From assembly GCA_029216955.1 (NCBI GenBank), contig JANAVB010002199.1, positions 12,755,917-12,819,916 of the forward strand: 64,000 bases of DNA, written 5' to 3'. The notes beneath the pieces were generated by a model. The model worked only from the letters and a program-made list of their open reading frames with translations. It ran no database searches and was not told the DNA's origin. A program made the translations under genes and the position numbers. This DNA comes from Iris pallida. Its lineage: Eukaryota; Streptophyta; Magnoliopsida; Asparagales; Iridaceae. Positions 45,240-56,515 of this stretch are shown piece by piece; the first letter of the stretch is position 1, and the number at the start of each line of letters is the position of its first letter.

Positions 45240-47773
45240 CAGTAATCAAAAGTTACGCTGACAGTACTGGTTCCTTAGCCAAATATGTTCTAGCGTGCAA
45301 ATTCAACCCTAAAAGTCACGCTGACAGTACTGGCTCCTTAGCCAAATCTGTTCCAGCGTGCAAATTCAACCATAAAAGTCACGATGACAGTACTGGCTCC
45401 TTAGCCAAATCTGTTCCAGCGTGCAAATTCAACTCTAAAAGTCACGCTAATAGTACTGGCTCCTTAGCCAAATCTATTCCAGTGTACAATCCCACATTCA
45501 ACAGTCACGCTGACAGTACTGGCTCCTTAGCCAAATCTGTTCCAGCGTTTAATTCTAAAATTAAAAATCATGCTAACAGTACTGGTTCTTTAGGTAAATC
45601 TGTTTCAGCGTGTATTTCATCAGAGAAGAATAACTCCTTAGTTATCTCATCTTCTTTACCGAGTTCTACTAGAACTGGGGGTGGTCTTCCACACAAAGTC
45701 CCTTCGAAAAGGAATAACTCTTTAGTTGTTTCTTCTGCTCCTGTAGTTTTTACTTCAGGAACAGCTTTGACTGATACTTTTGTTAGTCAAAGGAAAGGAG
45801 ATGGTCTTTTGACTACTCTTCCTTCTGGACATTCTATGTCTCAAAATCTGATTGAGTTTAAGAAGAAATATTCCTTAATATCTTCTCCTATGACTTCTTC
45901 AAATTGGGCACAGAATCTGTCCATTAAAGAGGGTCTGTTACCAACTCCTAATCAAAGGAGTGGTTCAACTCTTCCTTCTCTGCAAATATCCAGATCAATG
46001 GAAGGAAAACTCCATGTTTCCAAAATTAATGTGTTACCTTCCATTGATTTAAGAACAAAACTCAGCACTTCTGGTGTTAAGAAACCATACCAATTGGATA
46101 TAAAGATAAAAGATCCAGATACAGAGTATGCAAGAAATTATGTGGCTCACATTAATCACTCTTTGTATAATCAAGAGCCATCAAGACCCAAGAACAGGAA
46201 GTATACTCCTCAATCTTCACAAACAGATTTACGGGAATATCTTCAACAGAAGAGAAGGAGTAATTCTATGTCAAAGGAACATGCTGAATGTGACTTCTAT
46301 CCAAGAGTCATAATTCAGTGCAGATGTCAATCAACGGTTCAAGACCATGGTGATCATGAATGTGACTTCCAGCCAAGAACCACAATGCAATGCAGATGTC
46401 AAACTAAACGACAGTCTGTCTTCAATAGAATTCAGTATGAACCTATGCCTGATGAAGATGAGCCTTTGTTTGCCTCTGTCAACATGACTTCTCGGGACAC
46501 CGGGGGTAGAGTTGATAGTCCAGATGGAGTATATAGAAACACCAGAGCAAGAGTCCTGGCTTCTAGTCAAAGAAATTTGATCCCTGAAATTGATTCTGAA
46601 TTTTTTGGAGAATCTAATTTCCCACCTCTTCCTACTGGGGGTAATTCTCCTATAGTTGACTTTGATGCACGAAGCAATGATTCAGAGCATACAATATCCA
46701 CTAGTTTATCAATAATCCCTCATACAGTCACGACTTACATGGTTGATGGGAATACTGATGAACCTTCTTCTTCCTTGACTCCTCAAGATCAAAGAATTGC
46801 TTCTTTGGAACAGCAAATGAAGTCTATGACTGACACAATGAAGTCGATGTATGAACTCATGACAGCTCAGTTGCAAAATCGACAGACTGTACCAGATGCC
46901 ATACCAGTTGATACTGATATAAGTCCAGTACAAGTTCCTCCAGCAGTACAATCCAATACTCCTGGACCAGCTCAACTAAATCCTAGTCTCTCTGGAGCTG
47001 GGGGTAGTGCTTACAATGCTGTTCCTCCTCCCAACTAGTCTCTACAAGCCACAACTCCACAATCTTCGGGAGTTGTCTCTGAAGAATTGAAGAATCTCAA
47101 AACTCAATTCGAGGCATTCAAATAGAAGGATGGTTTACAAAGGTTAGGCATCAAGCAGCCTTATCCGATAGAATGGAAGCAAGTATCATATCCTCCTAAA
47201 TACAAGCCTCCTACTATCTCATTCTATGATGGAACCACTTCTCCAAGTCAGTTTATTAATCACTTTGAAGTGATGATTGATCAACTGCAACCAAGTGATG
47301 CCCTCCTTACTCGGGTATTTATTGGATGTCTCAAAGGAACGGCTTATGAATGGTATAGAAGTCTCCCAGATGGGAGCATTACCTCATTTGCTGGCTTCAA
47401 ACAGATGTTTCTTGAAAGGTTCTATGAAGGGCTTAATGACATGACTATGTCTGCTCTTATTAGAATCAAGCAGAAAAATAATGAATCTACAGAGAAATAC
47501 ATTGAACGGTTTCGAAGAGAAGCTCTGAAGATGCCTCTTGGAACTCCTGATGCTGTCACCATTAACACGTGTAAATCAAACTTGTTGCCAATCATCAGTA
47601 TGTGGACAGGGTCCACTCAATTTCAAGATTGGCCTTCCTTCATAGTCAGTGCCAAAGCTGCAGAAATCAGTACTGAAACCTTCAAAGGTTTAGGAGTGCA
47701 GATGACTCCTAAAGAAACAGGACAAGGTGCTAACAATAAAAATAATGCTCGCAAAGGAAAAAAAAACTCTTGA
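45236..47773 (+). pseudogene. gag of Tat element with N-terminal repeat region
   Basis: The frame opens with six 21-residue repeats (45251-45628) and a long Ser/Thr-rich region with Cys motifs CDFYPRVIIQCRCQ and CDFQPRTTMQCRCQ (46290-46400), then a retrotransposon gag domain (47150-47700: FYDGTTSPSQFINHFE, GTAYEWYRSLPDGSI, ESTEKYIERFRREA). Breaks: TAG 47036-47038 and TAG 47123-47125. At the end, a run of nine A (47758-47766) precedes TGA at 47771-47773, and pol continues in the +1 frame; one extra A would explain this. Most Tat gag proteins lack such a repeated N-terminus. Confidence 0.85.
45251..45628 (+). repeat. six in-frame 63-bp repeats (21 residues each) in gag
   Basis: Exactly six units of 63 bases encode variants of SHADSTGSLAKSVPACKF. 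In most units the DNA contains CACGCTG near the start and its reverse complement CAGCGTG about 30 bases later. Units 2 and 3 are nearly identical and units 4-6 diverge at the C-terminal third. The exact multiple of three and the conservation of DSTGSLAKS suggest that the repeat was kept in frame. Confidence 0.95.
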
Positions 47774-50700
47774 AGTTAATCTTCAGAGCAAAGATGCATC
47801 AAATGTTCAAACTCCTGCCTCTACGACTCAACAATCAAGAATACCTCGCCCCAAAGAAGAATATTCTTTTGATGACGACGATGTCCTTGGTATCTTTGAA
47901 TGTCTGCTGAAAGATAATAAAATACAATTACCAGAGATCAAGAAACCTGATGAAGCTGGTAAAACAGATCATCCTAAATACTGTCCATATCACAGACTGC
48001 TGGGTCACACAATTCGTACATGTTATGTACTGAAAGGAAAGATCCAAGAAATGATTAAGTCTGGAGCTATCTCTCTTACTCCAAAAGAGAAGACTGTCAC
48101 TTCTAATGTCGTCTCTATGCAATTTGGAGACTTCCCTCCTCAATTTCTTGAAAGCAGAATCGTTCCTATTCCCAAGGCAACTCTTGAAATAGTAAATATT
48201 CCTCCTCCACAGTCTGAAGGATTAGCACCAATCACTTTGGAGACTGGAGAAATCATATGGATCCATCCTGATCTAATAACAGACTTTGAATCTCCTTCTC
48301 CTCAAAAGATTTCTTTTCGAATATCCAAGAAGGCTGGAAAGATCAAGTCATGTCATATGACTTCTCTTGGGTCTACCTCTGACACAGAGCCAAAAGACAA
48401 AGAAGAAGCACTTGTTAGTGCTACTCGAACGGGGAAACCTTACCTAAAGGATTATTCTAAAAATCCTGAGGATCCTCTTGATATCCCTCCAGCTGATAAA
48501 GATGCTCCTAATGTTCCTCCTGAAGAAGAATCATCTACTGCACCTGTTCCTTCAACTACACCAGTTGAACCTGTTCCTCCCAAGCCTACAGCTCTGGAGA
48601 AAGGCAAACAACAGGCTCGGTTTGATAAGCCAATCAAGAAGTCTTCTCCTCTTGGACTTCAGAAGCCTTACAACTTCGACATTTTGGCTCAACTTGCTAA
48701 TACTCCAGCGAGAATGTCCCTCTTTGAACTTCTACGTCTTTCTAAAGAAACTCGGGAGACGTTAAGTGAAGCACTTCTACAAGCTGATTCTTGTCTTGCA
48801 CAATTGAAGAAGCCAGATACGGAACCTGCCACTTGCTTACATTGCAACAGTGTACTGGAGATTATCCCGAATATCACCTTTATACAAGACGACATGCTAC
48901 TGGAGGATAATCGACATGACCGACCTCTCTACTACACTGGTTATATTGATACGATGAAGATAGATCGTATCCTCATTGACCCAGGGTCTGCTATAAGCAT
49001 AATGCCAAAGAGTTTGTTGGATGAACTAAAAATCCCCCTTCACAAGCTCTCCAAGACGGTTACTACTATCTTGGGATTCAATCAAAGCCGAAGTGAGCCT
49101 TTGGGAAAGATTCATCTGAAGCTTCAGATAGGCGATTTCAGATCTAAAGTCACTTTCTATGTGATAGAGATCGCGGGATCCTATAATCTTCTTCTGGAGA
49201 GGCCCTTTCTTCATGAAAATAATGTGGTGCCCTCTACTCTTCATCAATATTTTAAATACATTGATAGCAATGGAAGAGTACAAAAAGAAGTTGCTGATAT
49301 AAATCCCTTCCATGGGGTTGAAGCTTATTTCAACGATTCCCGAATGTACGAAGAAGAGTATACAAGGATCATACAAGCTATGGAGAAAGAAGATGCACAA
49401 AGTGAGACTTTAATAATCCCTATTAAAGGTCGAACTACTCAGCAATAATCTCCTAAACCCTCTGGAGAAGATTCTTTCATCATTCCAGTGAGTGTACGGA
49501 TCTCTCCGTTACCTCAGTCATCTACTCAAAATTCACTGATCATTCCTGTCAGTGGGCGTACTACAGTTCCTGTATCTTTACAAGATACTCTGCTAATTCC
49601 AGTTGGAGGGCGGACTACTCTTCCTACTCAAACTTCAAGGGAGCTCACCTCTTCTGAGCCATTTGTTATCGATCTTAATCGAAGCAAAGCTTCTTCTTCT
49701 TCTTCCCCTTTAGTCATTGACTTGGCTAAAATCTCTATGGCTCAGCCTTCTCCCAATGTAAATATTGCTGCTTTTACATTTAATGAAAAGTCTCCACCTT
49801 TGCAGTACGTTGATGTGTGTAATTATGTTCATAGTTATTTACATCTGTTAGATGACTTGAACACAATAACCATAGGAGTTGTACAGACTGTTCATACAAA
49901 TGTATCTCTAGAACCTGTACAATCTTTATACTTTCTAGTTCCAAGCAGAAAACCAGGAGACATTCCAATATTCTTCTACAAAGGGCCTCAAAATCCTTCT
50001 GATCTTGAAGATGATGACAAAAATGATGATACTGGAAGATTACAACTACGTCGTTATAGTCAGCAATCTAGAGACATCATCAAAAATATGGGCTATGACT
50101 TCAGGACTGGCCTCAATGATGGAAAAGGAAGAAAAATACCTGTCCGGATTCCTCCTTTGAAATATGGAAGGACGAAATACGGATTGGGTTATACTGCTCC
50201 TACTCATTTCATCAATATTATCCATGAAGATCCCGAGTCTGACGAAGATAAGAGATCTGATTCTTCTAGTACCACTTCTTGGGATTCCGATACGAGTACC
50301 GGTGACTTCTACTGCAACATTTTGTCTTCCAACATGGTTTCCATTGACCATTCTGAAGAAAGTGATGAAGACGAAGAAGAGTTTGAAATCTCACCTGAAT
50401 CAGAACAGTGGGCCCAAAGATTAGATAATCAATAGGAGTTCTGTTTCGAGCAAAAAGAACCTCCGACTGAAGATAAACTTGTTCAAATAGATGTTGGTGA
50501 AGAGGGATCTCCCAAACCAATATTCATCAGTGAAAGTCTTTCAGAAACTGATAAGAAAGACATGATCAAACTCATTCATGATTACATCGATGTCTTTGCT
50601 TGGAGTTATGAAGATATGCCAGGGCTTGATCCTCAAATTGCAACTCACAAGCTCAATATCTTGCCGAATGCTAAACCGGTCAAACAACAACAGCGACGAT

Positions 50701-53700
50701 TTCGTCCAGACATCATGGATGCAATTGAAGCTGAAGTCAATAAACTCATTACCTCTGGATTTATTAGAGAGGAACAACATCCCGATTGGATGGCTAATAT
50801 TGTTCCTGTTCTTAAAAAGACTGGCAAGATCAGAGTATGCATAGACTTCCGCGATCTCAATGCGGCATGTCCTAAAGACGAATTCCCTCTACCAATCACT
50901 GATGTCATGGTTGATAATACCTGTGGATTTGAACGAATGTCATTCATTGACGGATATTCTGGATACAATCAGATCAAAATGTTTCCAGAGGACGAGAAGC
51001 ACACTTCTTTCAGAACGCCGATTGGTACATACTGTTATACAGTTATGCCATTCGGTCTCAAGAATGCAGGAGCAACTTATCAACGAGCTATGAGCACTAT
51101 ATTCCGTGAACATTTGCGGAAAACAGTCGAATGCTATGTTGATGATATTGCAGTCAAAAGTCGACAAAAGGAGGATCATATCCAAGATTTGAAGACTATA
51201 TTTGATCTAATGCGTAAGCATCAATTAAAGATGAACCCTACTAAGTCCTTCTTAGGCGTCTCTAGTGGTAAATTTCTCGGCTTCGTTATTACCTCTAAAG
51301 GTATACACGTGGATCCCGAGAAGATCAAAGCCATCCAAGAGATGCGTCCTCCACGCACCTTAAAAGAGCTACGAGGATTTCAAGAAAGAATCGCTTATAT
51401 CAGGAGATTCATCTCTAATTTATCAGGACGCTGCAGACCATTCAACAAACTTATGAAGAAAGGTGTCTCTTTTGTCTGGAATGATGAATGTCAGAAAGCA
51501 TTCGATGATATAAAATAATATCTAATGAGCCCTCCAGTATTGGTACCTCCCGTCTCAGGAATACCGTTCCTCCTCTATACTCGAGCAATGAGTCATTCAT
51601 TGGGTGCATTACTCGCTCAAAAGAATCAAAATGGCCATGAACAAGCCATTTATTATCTCAGCCGCACTATGACCGGAGCTGAACCTCAATATTCACCGGT
51701 TGAAAAAGAATGTCTAGCCTTGATGTTTGCTGTCCAAAAGACACGTCATTATATCATTGGCCAGACTATTCATGTCATCTCCAGGATCAATCCTATACGG
51801 ATCATGAGGAAGAAACCCAGTGTTTTGAATTCTCGATTGGCTAACTGGGGAATCCTACTTGCTCAGTATGACATGCACTATATTCCTCAGAAATCAGTCA
51901 AAGGACAAGCTTTAGCTGATTTTCTGGCTGCTTACTCAATTCTAGAAAATTCAAAACTCTATGATGAAATCCCAGATGAAGTCCTAGATTCAAATCAAAT
52001 TGCTGAAGAAGATCCTACTTGGCGTCTATTCTTTGATGGAGCATCAAGAATTGGTCCTAATGGCGATATTGTCGCTGGAGTTGGAATTGTTCTTGTATCG
52101 CCAGAAGGTCTTGCTATCCAAAGAGCTTATTCTCTCGATCAGCCATGTTCAAACAATATAGCTGAGTACAACGCATTACTTATTGGTCTTCAACTCGCTA
52201 AACATCTGAATATTCAATATTTGGAGGCGTATGGAGACTCTAAACTCATTGTCAATCAGATCAGGGGTACTTATGAAGTTCGCCATCAAGATCTGGTTCC
52301 TTATCATAAAACAGCTCTATCTATGGCTTCTTCGTTCGAAGAATTCTTTATTGAACATGTTAGGCGAGCATGTAACACAGAAGCTGATGCCCTTGCTAAT
52401 CTTGCAGCGGTGCTGGCTATTCCAATCAGACGGCAACAAATGATTGTTGTTCGTAATCGAGAATTATTTTATCTTGAAAATAACTTGACTCTAGGACTTC
52501 CAGTTGACATTGAAGAATCAATATCTCATGACGTCAACACAACAAGAGGATTTGGATTCAGTCGTAAATCGATGTCATCTTCATCCGATTCCAGCATGGA
52601 ATTTATCTTCAGTAACTCGACTGAGAATCAGAATACGGATAAAGATTGGAGACTTCCTTTCTTAGATCTCGTATTATATGATATTCTTCCGGATGATCCG
52701 AGTGAGGCAGCATCTATCAGACGACGATCACTCAGATTCTACTACAATCATACAACAAAGACCTTATATCGTCGAGCTTATGATGGTTTACTCCTTCGAT
52801 GTGTTGCCGGTGACGAGGCTCAAAAAATTATTCGCGAAGCACATGATGGAATTTGTGGAGCACATCAGCCAGGACCAAAACTTCAAGACCGTATTCGACG
52901 TATGGGTTATTATTGGCCCACCATGGTATCTGATGCCATCGAATATGCAAAGAAGTGTAAAGCTTGTCAAATCCATGCGGATTTTATTCATCAACCCTCG
53001 GAATTTCTACATCCGACGGCAGCATCATGGCCCTTCGAAGCTTGGGACATGGACATTGTCGGCCCGATCAATCCACCGTCATCTAAAGGTCATCGGTTCA
53101 TTCTCGCAATAACTGATTACTTCTCCAAATGGGCCGAAGCCATTCCTTTATCTGAAGTTAAGACGTCTAATGTTATCAGCTTTATTAAGCACCACGTCAT
53201 CTACAGATTTGGTGTTCCTCGACGCATTGTTCATGATAACGGACCACAGTTCGTCAGCCAGAAATTTACTCGATTCTGTGACGATCACCGGATCAATAAT
53301 GTGGCTTCTACCGCATATAATCCAGCAGCTAACGGATTAGCAGAAGCTTTCAACAAGACTATCATCAAACTCCTAAAGAAGTTTGTCTCCACTAACAAAC
53401 GTAATTGGAGTGACAAGCTCGGGAAATGTTTATGGGCTTATCGTACTACAGTTCGTAATGCTACCAAATGTACACCTTTCTCTCTGGTGTATGGTTGCGA
53501 AGCTGTTCTTCCATTAGAGATTCAAATTCCTTCTTTAAGGATAGCAATCGCTAATGAACTCACTGCTGAAAATAACGATCGTCTTCGACTTCAGGAATTA
53601 GAAGCTCTGGATGAAAAGCGATTATCTGCTCAACAGAATATTGAATTCTATCAAGCTAGAATTTCAAGAGCTTTTAATAAAAAAGTCAGAGTTCGATCAT

Positions 53701-53903
53701 ATCAAAAAGGAGAACTTGTTCTAACAGTCAGACGTCCTATGACTATGACTCATATGAGTAAGGGCAAATTTGACGCAAAGTGGGAAGGTCCCTATATTGT
53801 GAGCAAAGTTTTCTCAAATGGAGCTTATCAACTCTCAGAATTGGATGGTCGAAAAGTTTTGATGCCTATTAATGGCAAATTCCTTAAAAAGTACTATGTA
53901 TAA
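47767..53903 (+). pseudogene. pol of Tat element: protease, RT, RNase H, archaeal-like RNase H, integrase
   Basis: Domains in order: a gag-type zinc motif YCPYHRLLGHTIRTCYVLK (47978), Pro-rich linker, protease (ILIDPGSAISIMP, 48970), four degenerate IIPVSGRTT repeats (49410-49620), RT (CIDFRDLNAACPKDEFPLP near 50838; YVDDIAVKS near 51134), a first RNase H lacking the usual first Asp (51540-51900), a second archaeal-like RNase H (FFDGASRIGPNGD at 52030, AEYNALL, YGDSKLIVNQ, ADALANLA), and integrase (AHDGICGAH near 52840, C-x2-C near 52955, WDMDIVGP, HDNGPQF, GLAEAFNKT). It ends at TAA 53903. Stops: TAA 49446-49448, TAG 50433-50435, TAA 51516-51518, otherwise one frame. The catalytic residues of RT and integrase are all present. 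Confidence 0.93.
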
Positions 53904-53986
53904 ATGTAAATACTTGTAATCATCAGACAAATTCATGTTTAAAAATAAAATTTTTATTTTATTTTCATGAATGATGATACATGATA

Positions 53987-54310
53987 TTAAGGAAGATCAC
54001 TATCATCCTTCTCTACTTTTGGACGTGGGCTACTACCGTCCTTCTCAAAGACGTGATCAGCAAAAGAGCCGAGAACCTCCTTGCTAGAACCCACGAGGAA
54101 TTTGCAAGCGGCCATCCTCATGGCTTCCTCTTCTTCAGTCCTTCCTGGTTCAAGCAGAAAATCCAGAATGTCCCTTGGTGGCTTGGGTGCAGACGAACCT
54201 TCGCCTGCTTCCGTCTTCTTCGTTTTGACTGGACCAGCAGGGCGTTCTTCAGTGCCTTTCTGAACCTTTGAGGCTATCTCAGTCTTCTTGGATGCTTCTC
54301 CAGATGACAT
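53987..54310 (-). CDS. antisense ORF 1 of Tat element (107 residues)
   Basis: It lies between pol and the 3' LTR on the strand opposite to gag-pol. The ATG at 54308-54310 is 48 bases downstream of TATAAATA (54358-54365, minus strand), a spacing that fits a short 5' UTR. The product is charged and hydrophilic: a Lys/Glu-rich N-terminus (MSSGEASKKTEIASKVQKG), Pro-rich middle and acidic C-terminus (SPRPKVEKDDSDL). Antisense ORFs in this position have been described for some plant Tat/Retand elements; their role is unknown. No domain recognised here. Confidence 0.6.
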   Translation of the reverse strand: MSSGEASKKTEIASKVQKGTEERPAGPVKTKKTEAGEGSSAPKPPRDILDFLLEPGRTEEEEAMRMAACKFLVGSSKEVLGSFADHVFEKDGSSPRPKVEKDDSDLP

Positions 54311-54357
54311 TTTTATGTTGAGGAGCAGAAGTATTCGTTCTCGCCAGATTTCTGCTA

Positions 54358-54365
54358 TATTTATA
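54358..54365 (-). promoter_or_regulatory. TATA box for antisense ORF 1
   Basis: The minus strand reads CCTATAAATATAGC, a near-ideal plant TATA box, 48 bases upstream of the ATG of antisense ORF 1. Nothing else on either strand explains it. Confidence 0.6.
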
Positions 54366-54397
54366 GGCAGAAGTTCCTCATTCATCCGACGTTTCAC

Positions 54398-55932
54398 ATA
54401 TTCATTAATACTTGACGGTTCATCCGTTCATTTATTACATTCACTCGACAGTTCATCTGTTCATCATTTCCTAACGGTTCATCCGTTCATAATCTTCTAT
54501 CAATTTATTAAGTGGGAGTTCGTTATTTATCATGTTTTTATAACCTCTGAATCAATTTTCGAATCTACTTACTCATTTGTCATGTTTTGACCTCTGCATA
54601 GAAATCAATCTATTTTCTTTTGAGTTCATACATATTATCACGTCCATAATACCTCTGATAATATCATATACTCTAAAACAGAAAAGATGATTTTATTATC
54701 TATTATGTCCACAATTCATCCACAAATACAAATCATTGAGCATAGAAGAATTGTCATTTCCATTCTCATTTCACCACAAAAAGTCTATTATATTTTCTTA
54801 GACTTTCTTACAAATCATAATGGAAATCTATTACAAATCTTGGATTTTCATTCTACACCACAACAATAACCTAATAGAGATCTATCTTCTTCTTTGGATC
54901 TTCTCCGTCGGACCTTCTCCGTCAGGTTCGTTGTTGGTGGTAATTCCTGACTGTCTGGGTCTCAGTCACGACCAGATCAGCAGGAATCAAACTCTGGTCT
55001 TCTCTCTCAGACGAGAGGAGAACCACAGAGTGTGGCAGCCCGAAGTCGTGGTGCTGCCAATACAACTGGTGGATTAGGAGCGACCTTTCAGAGGAGACAG
55101 GAATGTATCCAACCTTGGGATACAATTCTTAGTTCTTCCGCGAAAGGAACTCTACTACCCGATTTCTCGGTAGTAGAGTTGACTCCACCATCCAACTCTC
55201 GTGTATAAAGGCTCTTTCTACCATCTAAGGAAGACCCTTCTATCCCACGAAGAGTTCTGAGTTGTCTGATTTATGCGTCAAAAGCGTATGAGCTCCCTGA
55301 TGTAGATGTCAGCAGGATATTCTCCACAGCATCCACATCCCCAATGCCAGTTCTGAAGAAAATTTTCAGCCAAGTTTCTGCAGAAAGATCAACAGAAATC
55401 ATTCAGTATGCATTTATCAAATAGAGACAGGCGTATATTGTTCAAATCAGAAACAAGAAACAGAAAGCCTATCTTCAACAGCAAAAATAAGTACACGTAT
55501 TACACTGACTTACCTTCAAGTTTGGTGCTAAGGATCGGCAAACTCATGTTTGATACAGTGCGCAGAAGTCGAACATTAGAAAATATTGCTTTCCTATCTG
55601 AGAGTGAAATCTCCCAAAAATTTCATTCTCAGAGAAGAAGAAGAGGAATGGGAGATGAGTATTTGCGAAACTCTTCCATCTATTTAAAGGGCAAAGTACA
55701 AGTCCATTCTTGGAAAAGATCCGCATAAATAGCGCTCGTAAATTGTGGAATGAGTATCACGTGTGCTTTGGAAGACAGAGCAACATTGGAAACAATCAAA
55801 GACTACTGATTAATATTTCTCATTAAGGCACGCAGATCAAACACAAAAGTTGTACTTCATTTCTTAAGACAGGCACTGATGGCCTTACAAAAGACAAAAC
55901 AAAAAGTGCAACAAAAGCATAAAAGTCACGCT
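54398..55932. other. non-coding 3' region of Tat element
   Basis: No convincing gene in about 1.5 kb. Three copies of GGTTCATC(C/T)GTTCAT lie at 54417-54500. A perfect 12-bp hairpin AACTCTACTACC/GGTAGTAGAGTT stands at 55148-55159 and 55169-55180. A minus-strand TTTAAATAG near 55682 could be a third TATA-like box, but the frames downstream of it are short or broken. The 55125-54922 minus-strand frame is a possible relic of another antisense ORF. Confidence 0.5.
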
Positions 55933-56220
55933 CTATTTCCCAGAGCGACTGAGCTTGGTGCCTAGTTCTTCTACGCTCCTAACTCCCAGACAGTGCAACA
56001 GCGCTTTAAACATTTCACGCTGCTCTATGAGGCTGTGCCCATCAGAAGAGGACGAGCCATCCAAGCCAAAATAGCTCAAGAAATTCTTGGCTAGTTGCAA
56101 GGGATCATCTTTGAGCTCGAAGACAAGGGGCTCTGGCTCTTCACCCCCAAAAGTGGGGTCACCATGAGAACAAAAGCCCAACTTGCGTGCTTCTTCCTCA
56201 GCTTTCTCTTTTGGTGTCAT
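55933..56220 (-). CDS. antisense ORF 2 of Tat element (95 residues)
   Basis: The minus-strand ATG at 56218-56220 is 41 bases downstream of TATATAAA (56261-56268, minus). The product is acidic with a basic end: MTPKEKAEEEARKLGF, EPEPLVFELKDDPLQLAKNF, then LLHCLGVRSVEELGTKL. The DPLQLAKNFLSYFGL and MFKALLHCLGV stretches look like amphipathic helices. No known domain. Like antisense ORF 1 it has its own TATA box and a short leader. Confidence 0.6.
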   Translation of the reverse strand: MTPKEKAEEEARKLGFCSHGDPTFGGEEPEPLVFELKDDPLQLAKNFLSYFGLDGSSSSDGHSLIEQREMFKALLHCLGVRSVEELGTKLSRSGK

Positions 56221-56260
56221 ATTGACGTAAGATGAAGATTAAAAATGAAACTTCTTCCTG

Positions 56261-56268
56261 TTTATATA
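56261..56268 (-). promoter_or_regulatory. TATA box for antisense ORF 2
   Basis: The minus strand reads GTTATATAAACAGG, 41 bases upstream of the antisense ORF 2 ATG. The transcript would start near 56235 and run away from the 3' LTR towards pol. Confidence 0.6.
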
Positions 56269-56502
56269 ACTGAGTTTTGCCGGCGATTCATATTCCACCA
56301 TAAATTGGATACAATCAGTCTCGGAGAACGAAGAGTCATTATGACATTTAATAAGTTCATTTGGATGTTTTCAAAGAACTTCGAAGTCTTTTCGACTTCC
56401 GAAAAATTTTGAAGTCATCTCAGCGTGACTAAATCCATTTTATCATCTCTATTTTCAAAGTATTTCGAAAATTTTGAAGTCTTTTCAAATTTTTTGAAAA
56501 CT

Positions 56503-56515
56503 TTGAAGGGGGTCT
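56503..56515 (+). other. polypurine tract of Tat element
   Basis: TTGAAGGGGGTCT immediately precedes the TGTAGGCC start of the 3' LTR. The second Tat element has the same GAAGGGGG before its LTR. Confidence 0.8.

Noticed and set aside
47757..47770. AAAAAAC preceded by A, in phase for a -1 ribosomal slippery site at the gag-pol boundary
   Set aside because: The downstream pol frame is +1, not -1, relative to gag, so slippage at this heptamer would not reach it. A one-base insertion in the A run explains the shift better.
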